The position numbers were made by a program, and so were the translations under genes. A model generated the notes under the pieces. It was not told the origin of the DNA. It did not search any database and saw only the letters and a list, made by a program, of their open reading frames with translations. From Oscillatoriales cyanobacterium (lineage in GTDB: Bacteria > Cyanobacteriota > Cyanobacteriia > Cyanobacteriales > Microcoleaceae), in the NCBI GenBank assembly GCA_004292745.1, contig RDXH01000010.1, positions 1-32,857 of the forward strand: a DNA stretch of 32,857 bases. Direction: 5' to 3'. The stretch's first letter is position 1. Each line of letters begins with the position of its first letter. Of this stretch, positions 15,507 to 24,448 are shown one piece after another.

Positions 15507-16703
15507 ATGGCACTGAAACCCGATGCTTATTTTGGGGTAACAGATCACACAACTATTGAAGTTTCTCAAGAAAGTTTTCGCTCTGTCCTTGGTCAAATAG
15601 AAGCTGAACTACTTTGTAGCGACACCTACAGCCACGCTCTAGCTAGCTTGCAAACTATGTTGGGCGAAGCGGCATCGGCAGCGGAAATTTTAATTAGAGC
15701 CGTTAGCCGAGAAGCCGTCAAACTAGCATTTCAGCGGTTCCCCAAATCACAAAAAACTGAACTACAACTAGCCCCAGAAAGTCTGGCCATGGCAAGTTCT
15801 ACTATGGGAAGTTCTGCCCTGACAAGTCCGCTGCTGAGCAAGGCTACAGAGTTTACGGCAATCAGAGAATTGGAGCCATCACAAGAATCTGTTCCCATCT
15901 TTTATCGTCGCAGCACTACTTTACAATTGTCGCCCAAAACAGAGTCGGATACTGAAAATGCCGATCGTCTAGATACCGAAACTCTAGAAGCAAACCAACA
16001 ATTTCCCCCAGACGAAGGCCAAGTTGAGTCAGCTACACCCGGTGCTGTGGTAGTTAAAGGAAACTCCTTCCCAGGATTTTCTTTTCTTCAGAAACACAAG
16101 AAACTCACTAAGGAAGAAGCACTAGCTTTGGCTATTCAACAACGGAAAGATTGTTTGTGTGAGTTGGGGAGAGAATTGCGCCTGGGAAGGGAACTTAGAG
16201 CCTTATCTATCCAACACATCCACAGTCAAACCCTGGTGCCACTGCACCACATCGAAGCGATCGAAAATGGGGAAATTGAGAAACTCCCCCAAGACATCTA
16301 CGTTAGAGGTTTCATCCGTCGGATCGGCGATGCCGTGGGACTCAACGGTACTGCAATGGCAGATGCTTTGCCCCAACTCGATGCCAGTGGCAATCTCAAC
16401 TCCTATTTGTCGGTTTCCGAATCGGATTCAGACGATGGCTTTCAAATGAATTCAGCCCATTTGTATATCGGGTATACGGCTTTAATGGCTGGGGCTGTGG
16501 GGGGTGTGGCTTGGCTATCGCAACAACCCGTTGTGCCAGGGGGGCAGCCAGTACCGGCCAATTTGGCGACACCACCTGCATCCGTTGCACCAGCGACGGC
16601 GCGCGACACCTCCGCACCTAAACCTGGTGTGAAAAAGTCTCCCAGTCATGGGGGCATGATTATGGGGGCTGATATGGCGCCACCTGAAATGATTTTTGGC
16701 TAA
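15507..16703 (+). CDS. RodZ-like membrane protein with HTH_25 domain
   Basis: The protein is 398 residues. A cyanobacteria-type N-terminal part of about 200 residues includes a helical region at 20-85, then a low-complexity Ser/Thr/Glu-rich linker. At about 212-285 lies a Cro/RodZ-type helix-turn-helix (RELRLGRELRALSIQHIHSQ, then HIEAIENGEIEKLPQDIYVR). One membrane helix follows at about 318-337, then a short Pro/Ala-rich outer tail. In RodZ this domain binds MreB and the membrane protein helps place the elongation machinery. The mreBCD operon is about 10 kb away. The larger N-terminal region and the short tail differ from E. coli RodZ, so the name is only a likeness. It could also be a membrane-bound regulator. 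Confidence 0.75.
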   Translation: MALKPDAYFGVTDHTTIEVSQESFRSVLGQIEAELLCSDTYSHALASLQTMLGEAASAAEILIRAVSREAVKLAFQRFPKSQKTELQLAPESLAMASSTMGSSALTSPLLSKATEFTAIRELEPSQESVPIFYRRSTTLQLSPKTESDTENADRLDTETLEANQQFPPDEGQVESATPGAVVVKGNSFPGFSFLQKHKKLTKEEALALAIQQRKDCLCELGRELRLGRELRALSIQHIHSQTLVPLHHIEAIENGEIEKLPQDIYVRGFIRRIGDAVGLNGTAMADALPQLDASGNLNSYLSVSESDSDDGFQMNSAHLYIGYTALMAGAVGGVAWLSQQPVVPGGQPVPANLATPPASVAPATARDTSAPKPGVKKSPSHGGMIMGADMAPPEMIFG

Positions 16704-16858
16704 AATCTGTTAGTTGAAAATACCGATCGCAATTTTCATCGATCTAACCTTGAGGTCGATCGCCCTACAGTCACAAAGTGAATTTTCCAGTACATCAGGA
16801 AACCCGATATCTGCGATAAACTAACTACTCGACCAGTCATTTTAAGGTTTCCGAGAAG

Positions 16859-18868
16859 ATGAGTTCCCCTGCCACTGCTGCTTCCTCCCCGATCGAGCCA
16901 CTATCGACTCAGCCACCAAGTATCCCAAATTTGGTGACACCAGACACTACTTTGTCAACGACTGCTCCAATTCCACAGAAATCTTGGACAATCGAAGATA
17001 GCGAAAAACTCTACCGAATTCAAGGTTGGGGGGAACCCTATTTCTCGATCAATGCAGCCGGTCACGTTACAGTATCTCCCAAGGGCGATCGTGGTGGCTC
17101 CTTGGACTTGTGCGAACTGGTAGAATCTCTCAAACAACGAAACTTGGCACTGCCACTACTAATTCGATTTTCTGATATTTTGGAAGACCGGATTGAGCGG
17201 TTAAATTCTTGTTTTGCCAGAGCGATCGCCCGCTACAATTACAAAAATGTCTATCGCGGTGTCTTTCCGGTCAAATGTAACCAGCACCGACAATTAGTTG
17301 AAGATTTGGTGCGTTTCGGTCAACCGCATCACTTCGGCTTAGAAGCTGGATCTAAACCGGAATTAATGATAGCTTTAGCCACCTTAAAAAACCCAGGCGC
17401 TTTGTTAATTTGCAATGGTTACAAAGACCGCGAATATATAGAAACGGCAATTTTAGCCCAGCGGTTAGGGCAAACTTCAGTAGTTGTGCTTGAGCAAATA
17501 GAAGAAGTGCAACTGGCGATCGCCGCGGGCAAAGCATTAGGAATTAAACCGGTTTTGGGAGTGCGAGCCAAACTCAGTACCACCGGTGTTGGCCGCTGGG
17601 GAGGTTCCACAGGCGATCGGGCAAAATTTGGCTTGACTATTCCTGAAATTGTCCGCGCTGTCGAGGAGCTAAAAAAAGCAGGAATGCTAGACTGTTTGCA
17701 ATTGTTGCACTTCCATATCGGCTCTCAAATTTCATCCATTAGCGTCATCAAAGATGCCATCCGAGAAGCCAGCCACATTTATGTAGAATTAGCTAAGTTG
17801 GGAGCTAATATGAACTACTTGGACGTAGGTGGTGGACTGGGAGTTGACTATGATGGTTCTAAAACTAATTTTCATGCCTCTAAAAATTACAATATGCAAA
17901 ACTACGCCAACGACGTAGTAGCGGGAGTCAAAGATGCCTGTGACGAGCGAAAAGTAGCAGTGCCAATTATCATTAGTGAAAGCGGACGGGCGATCGCATC
18001 TCACCAATCTGTGTTAGTTTTTGATGTACTTGGTACGAGCGAAGTTCTGAGGGAAGTGCCGGAACCTGTAGACCAAAACGCCCACCAAATTCCGCGCAAT
18101 CTGTACGAAATTTACCAATCTATTAGTCCTGAAAATTACCAAGAAGTCTATCACGATGCTATCCAGTTTAAGCAAGAAGCAATCAGTTTATTTAACTTAG
18201 GCTATTTGGGAATTGGGGAACGGGCTAAAACTGAGCAATTGTATTGGGCTTGCTGCGAAAAAATCCAGGCGATCGCGCGGGAAAAAGAATATGTATCCGA
18301 CGATTTGGAAGACCTAGAAAAGGTGATGGCCTCAATTTATTACATCAACTTATCTGTTTTTCAGTCCGTACCAGACAGTTGGGCAATTAACCAATTGTTC
18401 CCTATTATGCCAATCCATCGACTTGATGAAGAACCCACTCAGCGAGGAACTTTGGCGGATCTCACCTGCGATAGTGATGGTAAAATCGACCAATTTATCG
18501 ATTTGCGAGATGTCAAATCAGTTTTGGAACTCCACCCTATGAAACCCGGACAACCTTACTATTTGGCGCTATTTTTGGGAGGTGCTTATCAAGAAATTAT
18601 GGGCAACCTGCACAACTTATTCGGCGATGCAAATGCAGTTCACATTCAGCTAACGCCTTCTGGCTATCATATCGAACACGTTGTGAAAGGGGACACGATG
18701 AAAGAAGTTCTCAGCTATGTACAGTACGATGCAGAAAGTTTGGTTGAAAGCATCCGCCGTCAGACAGAGGAAGCATTGCAGCAAAATAAAATAACTCTTT
18801 CGGAGTCACAACTTTTGCTGCAAAATTATGAGAGGAGTCTTAGCCAGTATACTTATCTTCAATCTTAG
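16859..18868 (+). CDS. speA: Biosynthetic arginine decarboxylase
   Basis: This PLP enzyme converts arginine to agmatine, the first step of polyamine synthesis. The 669-residue length fits the SpeA family. After a Ser/Thr/Pro-rich extension of about 45 residues comes WTIEDSEKLYRIQGWGEPYF, the conserved start. The PLP lysine is K139 in GVFPVKCNQH. Later motifs include LQLLHFHIGSQ, the glycine-rich LDVGGGLGVDYDGS, and ESGRAIASHQSVLVFDV. The ribosome binding site GAGAAG lies directly upstream of the ATG. Its TAG stop overlaps the stop codon of the convergent NDP-sugar gene by sharing TTAG, with no room for a terminator between them. Confidence 0.97.
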   Translation: MSSPATAASSPIEPLSTQPPSIPNLVTPDTTLSTTAPIPQKSWTIEDSEKLYRIQGWGEPYFSINAAGHVTVSPKGDRGGSLDLCELVESLKQRNLALPLLIRFSDILEDRIERLNSCFARAIARYNYKNVYRGVFPVKCNQHRQLVEDLVRFGQPHHFGLEAGSKPELMIALATLKNPGALLICNGYKDREYIETAILAQRLGQTSVVVLEQIEEVQLAIAAGKALGIKPVLGVRAKLSTTGVGRWGGSTGDRAKFGLTIPEIVRAVEELKKAGMLDCLQLLHFHIGSQISSISVIKDAIREASHIYVELAKLGANMNYLDVGGGLGVDYDGSKTNFHASKNYNMQNYANDVVAGVKDACDERKVAVPIIISESGRAIASHQSVLVFDVLGTSEVLREVPEPVDQNAHQIPRNLYEIYQSISPENYQEVYHDAIQFKQEAISLFNLGYLGIGERAKTEQLYWACCEKIQAIAREKEYVSDDLEDLEKVMASIYYINLSVFQSVPDSWAINQLFPIMPIHRLDEEPTQRGTLADLTCDSDGKIDQFIDLRDVKSVLELHPMKPGQPYYLALFLGGAYQEIMGNLHNLFGDANAVHIQLTPSGYHIEHVVKGDTMKEVLSYVQYDAESLVESIRRQTEEALQQNKITLSESQLLLQNYERSLSQYTYLQS

Positions 18869-20028
18869 TTAGTGTTGCTGAGAATGTCTGCGATCGCCCG
18901 CCGTTCTTCTCGTTGTTGAGTTGGCAAAACTTGACGAGCATCAGTAATCAGCCAATCGAGAGCCGCTGCTTGCAAATCGATCGCAGCCCCCGTTTTATCA
19001 ACGCAGTAGCGCCCGAACACCAGTTTGTCAACTAAGCGTACTTCTGGCCCCAAACGGGAATACTCAAAAATCACGCTATTTTCCACTGTCGCCCCACTGC
19101 AAAGCCAACAATTGGGGCCGATCATCGTCGGCCCAACAATTTTGGCTCCATCTTCAATAATCGTCATCCCGCCAATATAAACAGGTCCGGTAATGTCAAC
19201 CTTGTCCCAATTCACAGCTACATTTAAACCAGCATAAACGCCGGGACGAACTTCAATTCCCGGAATCGAAACATTTTTAACTTCTCCCAATAGTACACTT
19301 TGAATCGCCCGCCAATAGTCAGGAACTTTGCCGATATCTACCCACTCAAAGTCCATGCTAATCCCATAAAAAGGCGCGCCTGCGACTACTAGCTTGGGGA
19401 ATAATTCCGAACCGATATCGTACTCTGTATCAGAAGGAATGTAATTGAATATTTCAGGTTCAAAAATGTAAATACCAGTGTTGATATCGGTACTCAGAGC
19501 TTCTGCGACAGAGGGTTTTTCTTGGAATGCTTTAACTTTACCAGAATCGTCTGTTACCACAACTCCGTAACTCGAAACTTCTTCGCGGGGAACCGATTTC
19601 ATCACAATAGTAGCGATCGCCCCTTTTTCGCGGTGCCACTTGACAGCAGCCGTCAAATCCAGGTCAATCAAAGCGTCTCCGCACAGCACCACAAAAGTAT
19701 CATCAAAAAATGGTGAGAAGTCCTGAATCCGCTTCATACCGCCAGCCGAACCGACGGCTTCTCCGATCATTTTTCCCTCTTCAATCCGTCCCTCAAAAGA
19801 ATAGCCAATTTGTACCCCAAATTTTTGACCATCGCGGAAGTAATTTTCAATCACGTCCGCTAGGTGGGAAACATTGACCATAATCTCGTCAAATCCATGC
19901 TGACGGAGCAATTCAACCAAAAATTCCATCACAGGCTTTTGTAGGATGGGAATCATTGGTTTCGGTATTGTCTGAGTAATGGGACGGACACGAGTACCTT
20001 TACCGGCCGCCAGAATCATCGCTTTCAT
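18865..20028 (-). CDS. NDP-sugar pyrophosphorylase (mannose-1-phosphate guanylyltransferase-like)
   Basis: The ATG at 20028 is preceded by the strong ribosome binding site GAGGAAG, so I prefer it to the ATG 36 bp upstream. The protein is 387 residues. It opens with MKAMILAAGKGTRVRPITQT, the nucleotide-binding signature G-x-G-T-R-x-R-P. The sugar-nucleotide pyrophosphorylase fold covers about 1-235, with VVLCGDALIDLDL as the metal-binding Asp motif. A left-handed beta-helix tail of hexapeptide repeats follows (VYIGGMTIIEDGAKIVGPTM and beyond). It makes activated sugars for glycans, lipopolysaccharide or exopolysaccharide. The sequence does not settle whether the substrate is mannose-1-phosphate or glucose-1-phosphate. 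Confidence 0.9.
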   Translation of the reverse strand: MKAMILAAGKGTRVRPITQTIPKPMIPILQKPVMEFLVELLRQHGFDEIMVNVSHLADVIENYFRDGQKFGVQIGYSFEGRIEEGKMIGEAVGSAGGMKRIQDFSPFFDDTFVVLCGDALIDLDLTAAVKWHREKGAIATIVMKSVPREEVSSYGVVVTDDSGKVKAFQEKPSVAEALSTDINTGIYIFEPEIFNYIPSDTEYDIGSELFPKLVVAGAPFYGISMDFEWVDIGKVPDYWRAIQSVLLGEVKNVSIPGIEVRPGVYAGLNVAVNWDKVDITGPVYIGGMTIIEDGAKIVGPTMIGPNCWLCSGATVENSVIFEYSRLGPEVRLVDKLVFGRYCVDKTGAAIDLQAAALDWLITDARQVLPTQQREERRAIADILSNTN

Positions 20029-20160
20029 TCTTAACTTCCTCAACCCTTTGTTAATTGATATCAACTCAACACTTAGATGCTAGCGGTTACGATCTATAAT
20101 TGTCGATCGCACTAAAATCCTGACCTGTTTATTTCCCACACAGTACCAGGCGATCGATCG

Positions 20161-20208
20161 CTGATTCGGGATTTCGCTGAATTTCAGCAATCAGGAATCA
20201 CGAATCAG
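20161..20208. repeat. Imperfect inverted repeat between scpA and the NDP-sugar gene
   Basis: The ends CTGATTCG and CGAATCAG are perfectly complementary. The inner arms GCTGAA/TTCAGC also pair, with an asymmetric interior. It may help end scpA transcription (minus strand), together with a second weak hairpin, ATTCCAG/CTGGAAT, at 20252-20280. Confidence 0.45.
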
Positions 20209-20342
20209 TTAGCACTGGAGTCAGTGTCTTCCTCCCAAACTGAGCCAGACAATTCCAGCTAGGGAGCTTCTGCCTGGAATATTAACCGACGGAGTAACAT
20301 AGTTATTAGTTTCGGAGCGGTCAGTCTCATTTCCGTTTAAGT

Positions 20343-21164
20343 TTAGAGAACTCGGATTTTGAGGTCTCGATAAAACTCTTCTTGAACCAACTCTACTTTA
20401 GACTGAGCCGACAGTAGCAACAACGCCCAAAAAATACCAACGCGGTCATGATTGGGCGAATTTGTTGCCTCCGTTTCCTCCATAGAGACTGGAATTTTCG
20501 ACTCAACAGGCGAGTGCAAATCGTGATGAGGCCAGAGTTCCAGTAGTTGTTCCAAGTCCAGCCAACCCTCATCAATTTCAGAATTGCGTTCTCCCAAAAA
20601 CCGCTCCAGTTCACTAGCAGTTTCCACCAGATTTTCTTGGTGAGCTAGCTCAAATATAGCCCGCGCCGCTTGAGACCGCATTTTTGAGCTAGTGCGTCGC
20701 CGCGGAGCAACTGTCTCCTCCATGGCCGCTTTCATTAGCTGCAACTGCTCAATCAATTCTGGAAGCGTCACCGGGCGTTTTTGGGGTAGTTTAGCCACAC
20801 CACGGCGACGCAGTTGCCGCTCCAAATGCTGTGGCAAATGTCGCCCTCCTGAGTTTTCTGCCTCTTCCAGTGGCACCTCATCGGCGGAGTCATTCACGGG
20901 GGGTTCCGAGAGGACAATACTTTCTGCTTTGAGCAAAACCAGCATCGAAGCATACAAAAATGCCTGACCGGAGTGGGACAAATCAGAGAAATCCCCACTC
21001 TGCTCCGCATCACGCGCCTCGTTTAGCTTGTTCAAACAGCGATCGAACACTTCAATCACCTTAACGTCCCAAGGATTGATTTCTCCCCGTTCTGCTAAGT
21101 CAATTAAAATTGCGATCCCCTCGGAAATCGTCTGTAAACCATCTTGGGCTTTGGCAATGGTCAT
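20343..21164 (-). CDS. scpA: Segregation and condensation protein A (ScpA)
   Basis: ScpA is the kleisin subunit that, with ScpB, bridges the SMC dimer for chromosome condensation. The 273-residue protein shows the family start (ISEGIAILIDLAERGEINPW, then DVKVIEVFDRCL). A segment that binds the SMC neck follows (FLYASMLVLLKAES), then an acidic linker. The C-terminal winged-helix part reads RVGIFWALLLLSAQSKVELV. No scpB or smc lies in the window. The linker is long and rich in Arg/Gln (HLPQHLERQLRRRGVAKLPQ), as in other cyanobacteria. Confidence 0.93.
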   Translation of the reverse strand: MTIAKAQDGLQTISEGIAILIDLAERGEINPWDVKVIEVFDRCLNKLNEARDAEQSGDFSDLSHSGQAFLYASMLVLLKAESIVLSEPPVNDSADEVPLEEAENSGGRHLPQHLERQLRRRGVAKLPQKRPVTLPELIEQLQLMKAAMEETVAPRRRTSSKMRSQAARAIFELAHQENLVETASELERFLGERNSEIDEGWLDLEQLLELWPHHDLHSPVESKIPVSMEETEATNSPNHDRVGIFWALLLLSAQSKVELVQEEFYRDLKIRVL

Positions 21165-21199
21165 TCGATGTTGATGTTAGATTTTAGATGATCGAGCCT

Positions 21200-21305
21200 A
21201 TATAGCAATCCTTGTAGGAGTCGTAAATATTTTTACCCAAACCCAACCCGGACCTTACTAAGGTCCGGGAGTAAGAAATTCACAAATGATTTAGGATTGC
21301 TATAT
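21200..21305. mobile_element. Short MITE-like element with perfect 13-bp terminal repeats
   Basis: The element is 106 bp long, bounded by ATATAGCAATCCT and AGGATTGCTATAT. Its centre holds an 11-bp perfect inverted repeat (CCCGGACCTTA / TAAGGTCCGGG, 21247-21269) around a single C. It has no coding capacity. It fills the gap upstream of scpA and downstream of the LapA-domain gene, where it could also act as a terminator for that gene. Confidence 0.7.
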
Positions 21306-21346
21306 TTGATTTAATTAGCGATCGCCACCGCACTCTTGATATCATC

Positions 21347-21691
21347 TTACAAGGTGGACGGTTCTGCACTTTCTAACAAAAGTTGTTTCGCTTCTACTTC
21401 TGCTTTATACCGTTCTATGTCCTGTTCCAAAGCTTGAATTTGTTGCTCCTTTTCGCGAACTTGACGAGTCTCGGCACGAGAGGCGAGCATTCGCTGCATT
21501 CTAGACCACAAACTAAAAAGCCACGCTAAAATTGCCCCCAATCCAGTTGCCATAATTAATTCTACTGACAAAGGAGCTTTAACTTGGAAGCCTTTGATAA
21601 TTTGAATAGTTGTCGGCTCTGTATTCTCAATGCTGAACAAGACTAAAGCCAAACAAATCAGAAAGATGAAGAAGAAGTTGAGTACCCGCAT
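21347..21691 (-). CDS. LapA-domain (DUF1049) membrane protein
   Basis: The 114-residue protein has two membrane segments (about 4-20, FFFIFLICLALVLFSIE, and about 43-61, SVELIMATGLGAILAWLFSL). Between them is the LapA family signature FSIENTEPTTIQII. A charged coiled-coil tail follows (TRQVREKEQQIQALEQDIER and on). In enterobacteria LapA helps lipopolysaccharide assembly; in cyanobacteria the role is not established. The ribosome binding site AGGAA lies about 10 nt upstream of the ATG. Confidence 0.85.
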   Translation of the reverse strand: MRVLNFFFIFLICLALVLFSIENTEPTTIQIIKGFQVKAPLSVELIMATGLGAILAWLFSLWSRMQRMLASRAETRQVREKEQQIQALEQDIERYKAEVEAKQLLLESAEPSTL

Positions 21692-21816
21692 TTTCTTTGT
21701 TCCTAATTCTCAAACTGTACAATTTTTTGTGTCTTGGTAAACTATTAGATTCCCGATTTTTGCCAGCAGTCCTGGTGCTAGAGCTTCTGTTTTTTAGCTG
21801 TGACTGAGCAACTGCT

Positions 21817-22635
21817 TTAGGTTTGCGGGATTTTCTGAGTTTTGTGACCGATGCCCATGGCTGGCAATAGTTGATATTTCAAACCAATACCAGCAACAAC
21901 GAATAAAGCAATAATCACTGCACCAATTCCTACCGGACTGGGAACCCAAAATACAGCCTCTAAATAATTAATTTCCCCCGGTTTGAGCTTCCAAACCAAC
22001 TGTTTTCCCTGGTCAGAGATTTCCGGTGCGATCGCACCGGGGACAGTTTGAATACTTTCGGCTCCCCAAGGCGTGTTCAAGCTAAAGTCTAGCTCTAAAA
22101 GTCCCCCAGGACTGACGATCAGATTACCGTTAGCCGACAGCAAAGAAATCGATCGCAAATCCAACTCCAAACTTAACCGATTTCGCAGCACCAGCAACAA
22201 ATTATTTTGCTTGACCTTTAGGTGAGATTCAAACTTTGGTAAATCCGTTTCTAAGGGAGTGGCAACCCTAGATTTTTTGGGGGGTACGGGATTGTAAAAT
22301 TGGTTAAATTTTTCCTCTAACTCTGCACCATTATTAAAAGGAATTCTAACTAAAACCTCTCGCTCTGAAAGCCGTTTAGTTTTCCCATCCAAAGAGCGCA
22401 CTCTACGTTCTACACTATTCAACCAATCTCCAACAATCTCGCTGCTGAAGCTCGTCAGCCGTTCCCCCAGCTTAATGTGCTGCACAATTTCGCCGCCAGT
22501 TTGACTTTCAAATTTGACTCCGACATCGTACTGAACGCAGCCTGTTACCAAAGTTAAAAGGCACAATACAAAAGGTAAAAGAAACAAGAAGTGTTGTTTC
22601 CTTTTCCCTGTTTCATCGACAATTTGCTGCTTCAT
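21817..22635 (-). CDS. DUF3153 lipoprotein
   Basis: The 272-residue protein has an N-terminal export signal ending in a lipobox (LVTGC at about 29-33), preceded by a basic region. A soluble domain starting VQYDVGVKFESQTGGEIVQH follows. A membrane helix near the C-terminus (GIGAVIIALFVVAGIGLKYQ) would anchor it a second time. This layout and core match the cyanobacterial DUF3153 family; no function is known. The ribosome binding site AAAGG precedes the ATG. It lies on the same strand as the LapA-domain gene, 125 bp upstream of it, and the two may be co-transcribed. Confidence 0.88.
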   Translation of the reverse strand: MKQQIVDETGKRKQHFLFLLPFVLCLLTLVTGCVQYDVGVKFESQTGGEIVQHIKLGERLTSFSSEIVGDWLNSVERRVRSLDGKTKRLSEREVLVRIPFNNGAELEEKFNQFYNPVPPKKSRVATPLETDLPKFESHLKVKQNNLLLVLRNRLSLELDLRSISLLSANGNLIVSPGGLLELDFSLNTPWGAESIQTVPGAIAPEISDQGKQLVWKLKPGEINYLEAVFWVPSPVGIGAVIIALFVVAGIGLKYQLLPAMGIGHKTQKIPQT

Positions 22636-22676
22636 TTTACCTTTATTGTATTTTTTAACTGGTTAACTGGTTTCAA

Positions 22677-22894
22677 GGCTCTGCCGATTCGTGACAACAA
22701 TCGCCTGAAAACCTTTGTATCTCTCGTTCACAGCCGAGTCTATATCCCCCTCGCATCCCCCGAATCGTTGCGGGGACTTTGAGCCATTTCCGGTTCCCCC
22801 CTTCTTAAGGGGGGTTAGGGGGGATCTGAGCCTAATCATCAAACAGCAGACCGGTATTACGTTTAATGTTAAGTTGTCACCAATCGGCAGAGCC
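22677..22894. mobile_element. MITE-like dispersed repeat, copy 2
   Basis: The element is 218 bp long with 22-bp terminal inverted repeats (22677-22698 and 22873-22894) that differ at one position. The interior shares CAACAATCGCCTGAAA, TATCTCTCGTTCA and the TTCTTAAGGGGGG block with copy 1 at 12782-13028. No transposase is encoded. It occupies the gap between the DUF3153 gene and the PmbA-like gene. Confidence 0.8.
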
Positions 22895-22920
22895 TGGTAA
22901 CGAGTAAAACCCTACTTAAC

Positions 22921-24225
22921 TTATTGCCTTGATGCCACACCCAACTGTCGAAACAGCATACTGGGTAAATAAGCCCCGCCGCCTACCCATTCGGATTCGC
23001 TACTCAAATCTACCAAATTTTTAAAGGCTTCAAAAATGCTGCCCGCTACCATTGTATTCTTGACGCGGCCTACTATTTTGCCTTTTTCTACTTTATAGCC
23101 TAAAGCCAAATTGACTGAAAATTCGCCGGCTAATTGATTGGACTGACCGGCACCTAGAACCTGCTCTACTATCAAGCCTTCGTCCATGCTAGCAATCAAT
23201 TCTTGAGTAGGAGTATTTCCGGGGAGAATGCAAAAGTTGGTCAAATCTGGGCCGGGGCGAGACAGTCCCCCACGAAAACCGTTGCCTGTAGATTCTACAC
23301 CTCCACGAGCAGCCCATCTACGATCCCAGTAAAATCCGGTTACAGTACCTCTGTCAATTAAGACTTTGCGAGTGGTGGGAGTGCCTTCGTCGTCAAAGGG
23401 ACGAGCATAGGGCCCTAAAGTGGGGTCTTCTAAAAAGGTAAAGCGTTCGTCAAATAAGGTTTCGCCGATTTTGTCGGCTAGGGGAGAGGCTTTTTGAACG
23501 ACGGCTTGGCCCGACAGGATGGTGTCAAATAGGCCACCGAGGGTGCTAGCGGCGGCGTTGGGGGTGAATAATACGGGGTAGGAACCGCTGGTGATGCTGG
23601 CTGCATTTTCGGCGAGGCGGTATTTTTCCAGGAGTGTTTGCAGGATGCTGTTGGTGTCTAGGGGGCGATCGCACGCTACATCATAACTGTATGCTTGCAT
23701 AAAATCTTCTCCTTGCACCAAGTTGCCGGCAATAGTGCCACTGACTATTTGGCTGCATCTTTCGGCATAGACATCTTGGGTGGTGGCAATTTTGACGCGG
23801 CCGCTGCGGACGTGGAAGCCAACATCGACGATGATATCGGGATTGTAGGCGTGAACTTGCTCGATGAGGTTTTTGCCGTTTTCGACTAATTCGGCGGTTG
23901 TGGGCGGAATGTAGGTGGTTTCCGGGGTGGTTAGGTGGAAGTTGGATGCTAGTTCAAATTCCGCTGCATCGCCGATTTCGGCGGTTTGAATGGCTGCATC
24001 GACTAAATCCTCTACCCGCGTTAAATCGGTGGAACTAGCAAAGCCGATTTTGCCGTTGTGAATCAGTCGTAGTGCTACGCCTTGGAGGGCTTTGGTTTGC
24101 AGGGATTTGAGGCGATTGTTCTCAAATTCGATCGGGGTGTCTTGGCTGGATAGGTAGTATACTTCAGCGCTATCGGCGCGCCCAGATGCCAGTTTCAATA
24201 TTTGTTCTATGGTGGAATCGCTCAC
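22921..24225 (-). CDS. PmbA/TldD-family protein, PmbA(TldE)-like
   Basis: The start is GTG at 24225, giving 434 residues (MSDSTIEQILKLASGRADSA). An upstream ATG in frame would add 55 residues translated from a dispersed repeat (24281-24344), so I reject it. The family core is visible: PIEFENNRLKSLQ, then GVALRLIHNGKIGFASSTDL, and toward the end GLSRPGPDLTNFCILPGNTP and GEFSVNLALGYKVEKG. I find no HExxxH zinc motif, which TldD carries and PmbA lacks, so this is the PmbA/TldE side of the pair. TldD/PmbA proteins form a protease that processes modified peptides and CcdA-type antitoxins. Its TldD partner is not in the window. Confidence 0.9.
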   Translation of the reverse strand: MSDSTIEQILKLASGRADSAEVYYLSSQDTPIEFENNRLKSLQTKALQGVALRLIHNGKIGFASSTDLTRVEDLVDAAIQTAEIGDAAEFELASNFHLTTPETTYIPPTTAELVENGKNLIEQVHAYNPDIIVDVGFHVRSGRVKIATTQDVYAERCSQIVSGTIAGNLVQGEDFMQAYSYDVACDRPLDTNSILQTLLEKYRLAENAASITSGSYPVLFTPNAAASTLGGLFDTILSGQAVVQKASPLADKIGETLFDERFTFLEDPTLGPYARPFDDEGTPTTRKVLIDRGTVTGFYWDRRWAARGGVESTGNGFRGGLSRPGPDLTNFCILPGNTPTQELIASMDEGLIVEQVLGAGQSNQLAGEFSVNLALGYKVEKGKIVGRVKNTMVAGSIFEAFKNLVDLSSESEWVGGGAYLPSMLFRQLGVASRQ

Positions 24226-24280
24226 GATAATCGCCTTTGAGGTTGGTCTTTGTTCTATTTTAGCGATTTTGGGTGTGGCC

Positions 24281-24344
24281 AGAAACCGGGTTTTTTCTGA
24301 CAATAGCGATACCCCACAAAAAAACTGCGAAAAACCCGGTTTCT
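24281..24344. repeat. Inverted repeat AGAAACCGGGTTTTT / AAAAACCCGGTTTCT
   Basis: Perfect 15-bp arms (24281-24295 and 24330-24344) are separated by 34 bp. Related GAAACCGGG and GAAACGGGGTTTCTC fragments follow at 24364-24372 and 24740-24755. It lies just upstream of the PmbA-like start. The motif is dispersed-repeat-like rather than a terminator. Confidence 0.7.
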
Positions 24345-24387
24345 TCGGTTGTATGCGTGGCCCGAAACCGGGAAAAACCTTGCACTT

Positions 24388-24401
24388 CAACTGTCAACTG
24401 T
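24388..24401. repeat. Heptamer repeat CAACTGT (2 units)
   Basis: Two exact units occur. Their reverse complement matches the GTTGACA-type unit of the array at 2043-2133 except for one phase shift (TGTCAAC against GTTGACA), so the two sites use the same heptamer family. Confidence 0.55.
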
Positions 24402-24448
24402 CAAGAGCGATCGATATAATTAAACTAGATTGATGAACGAGGTAAACT

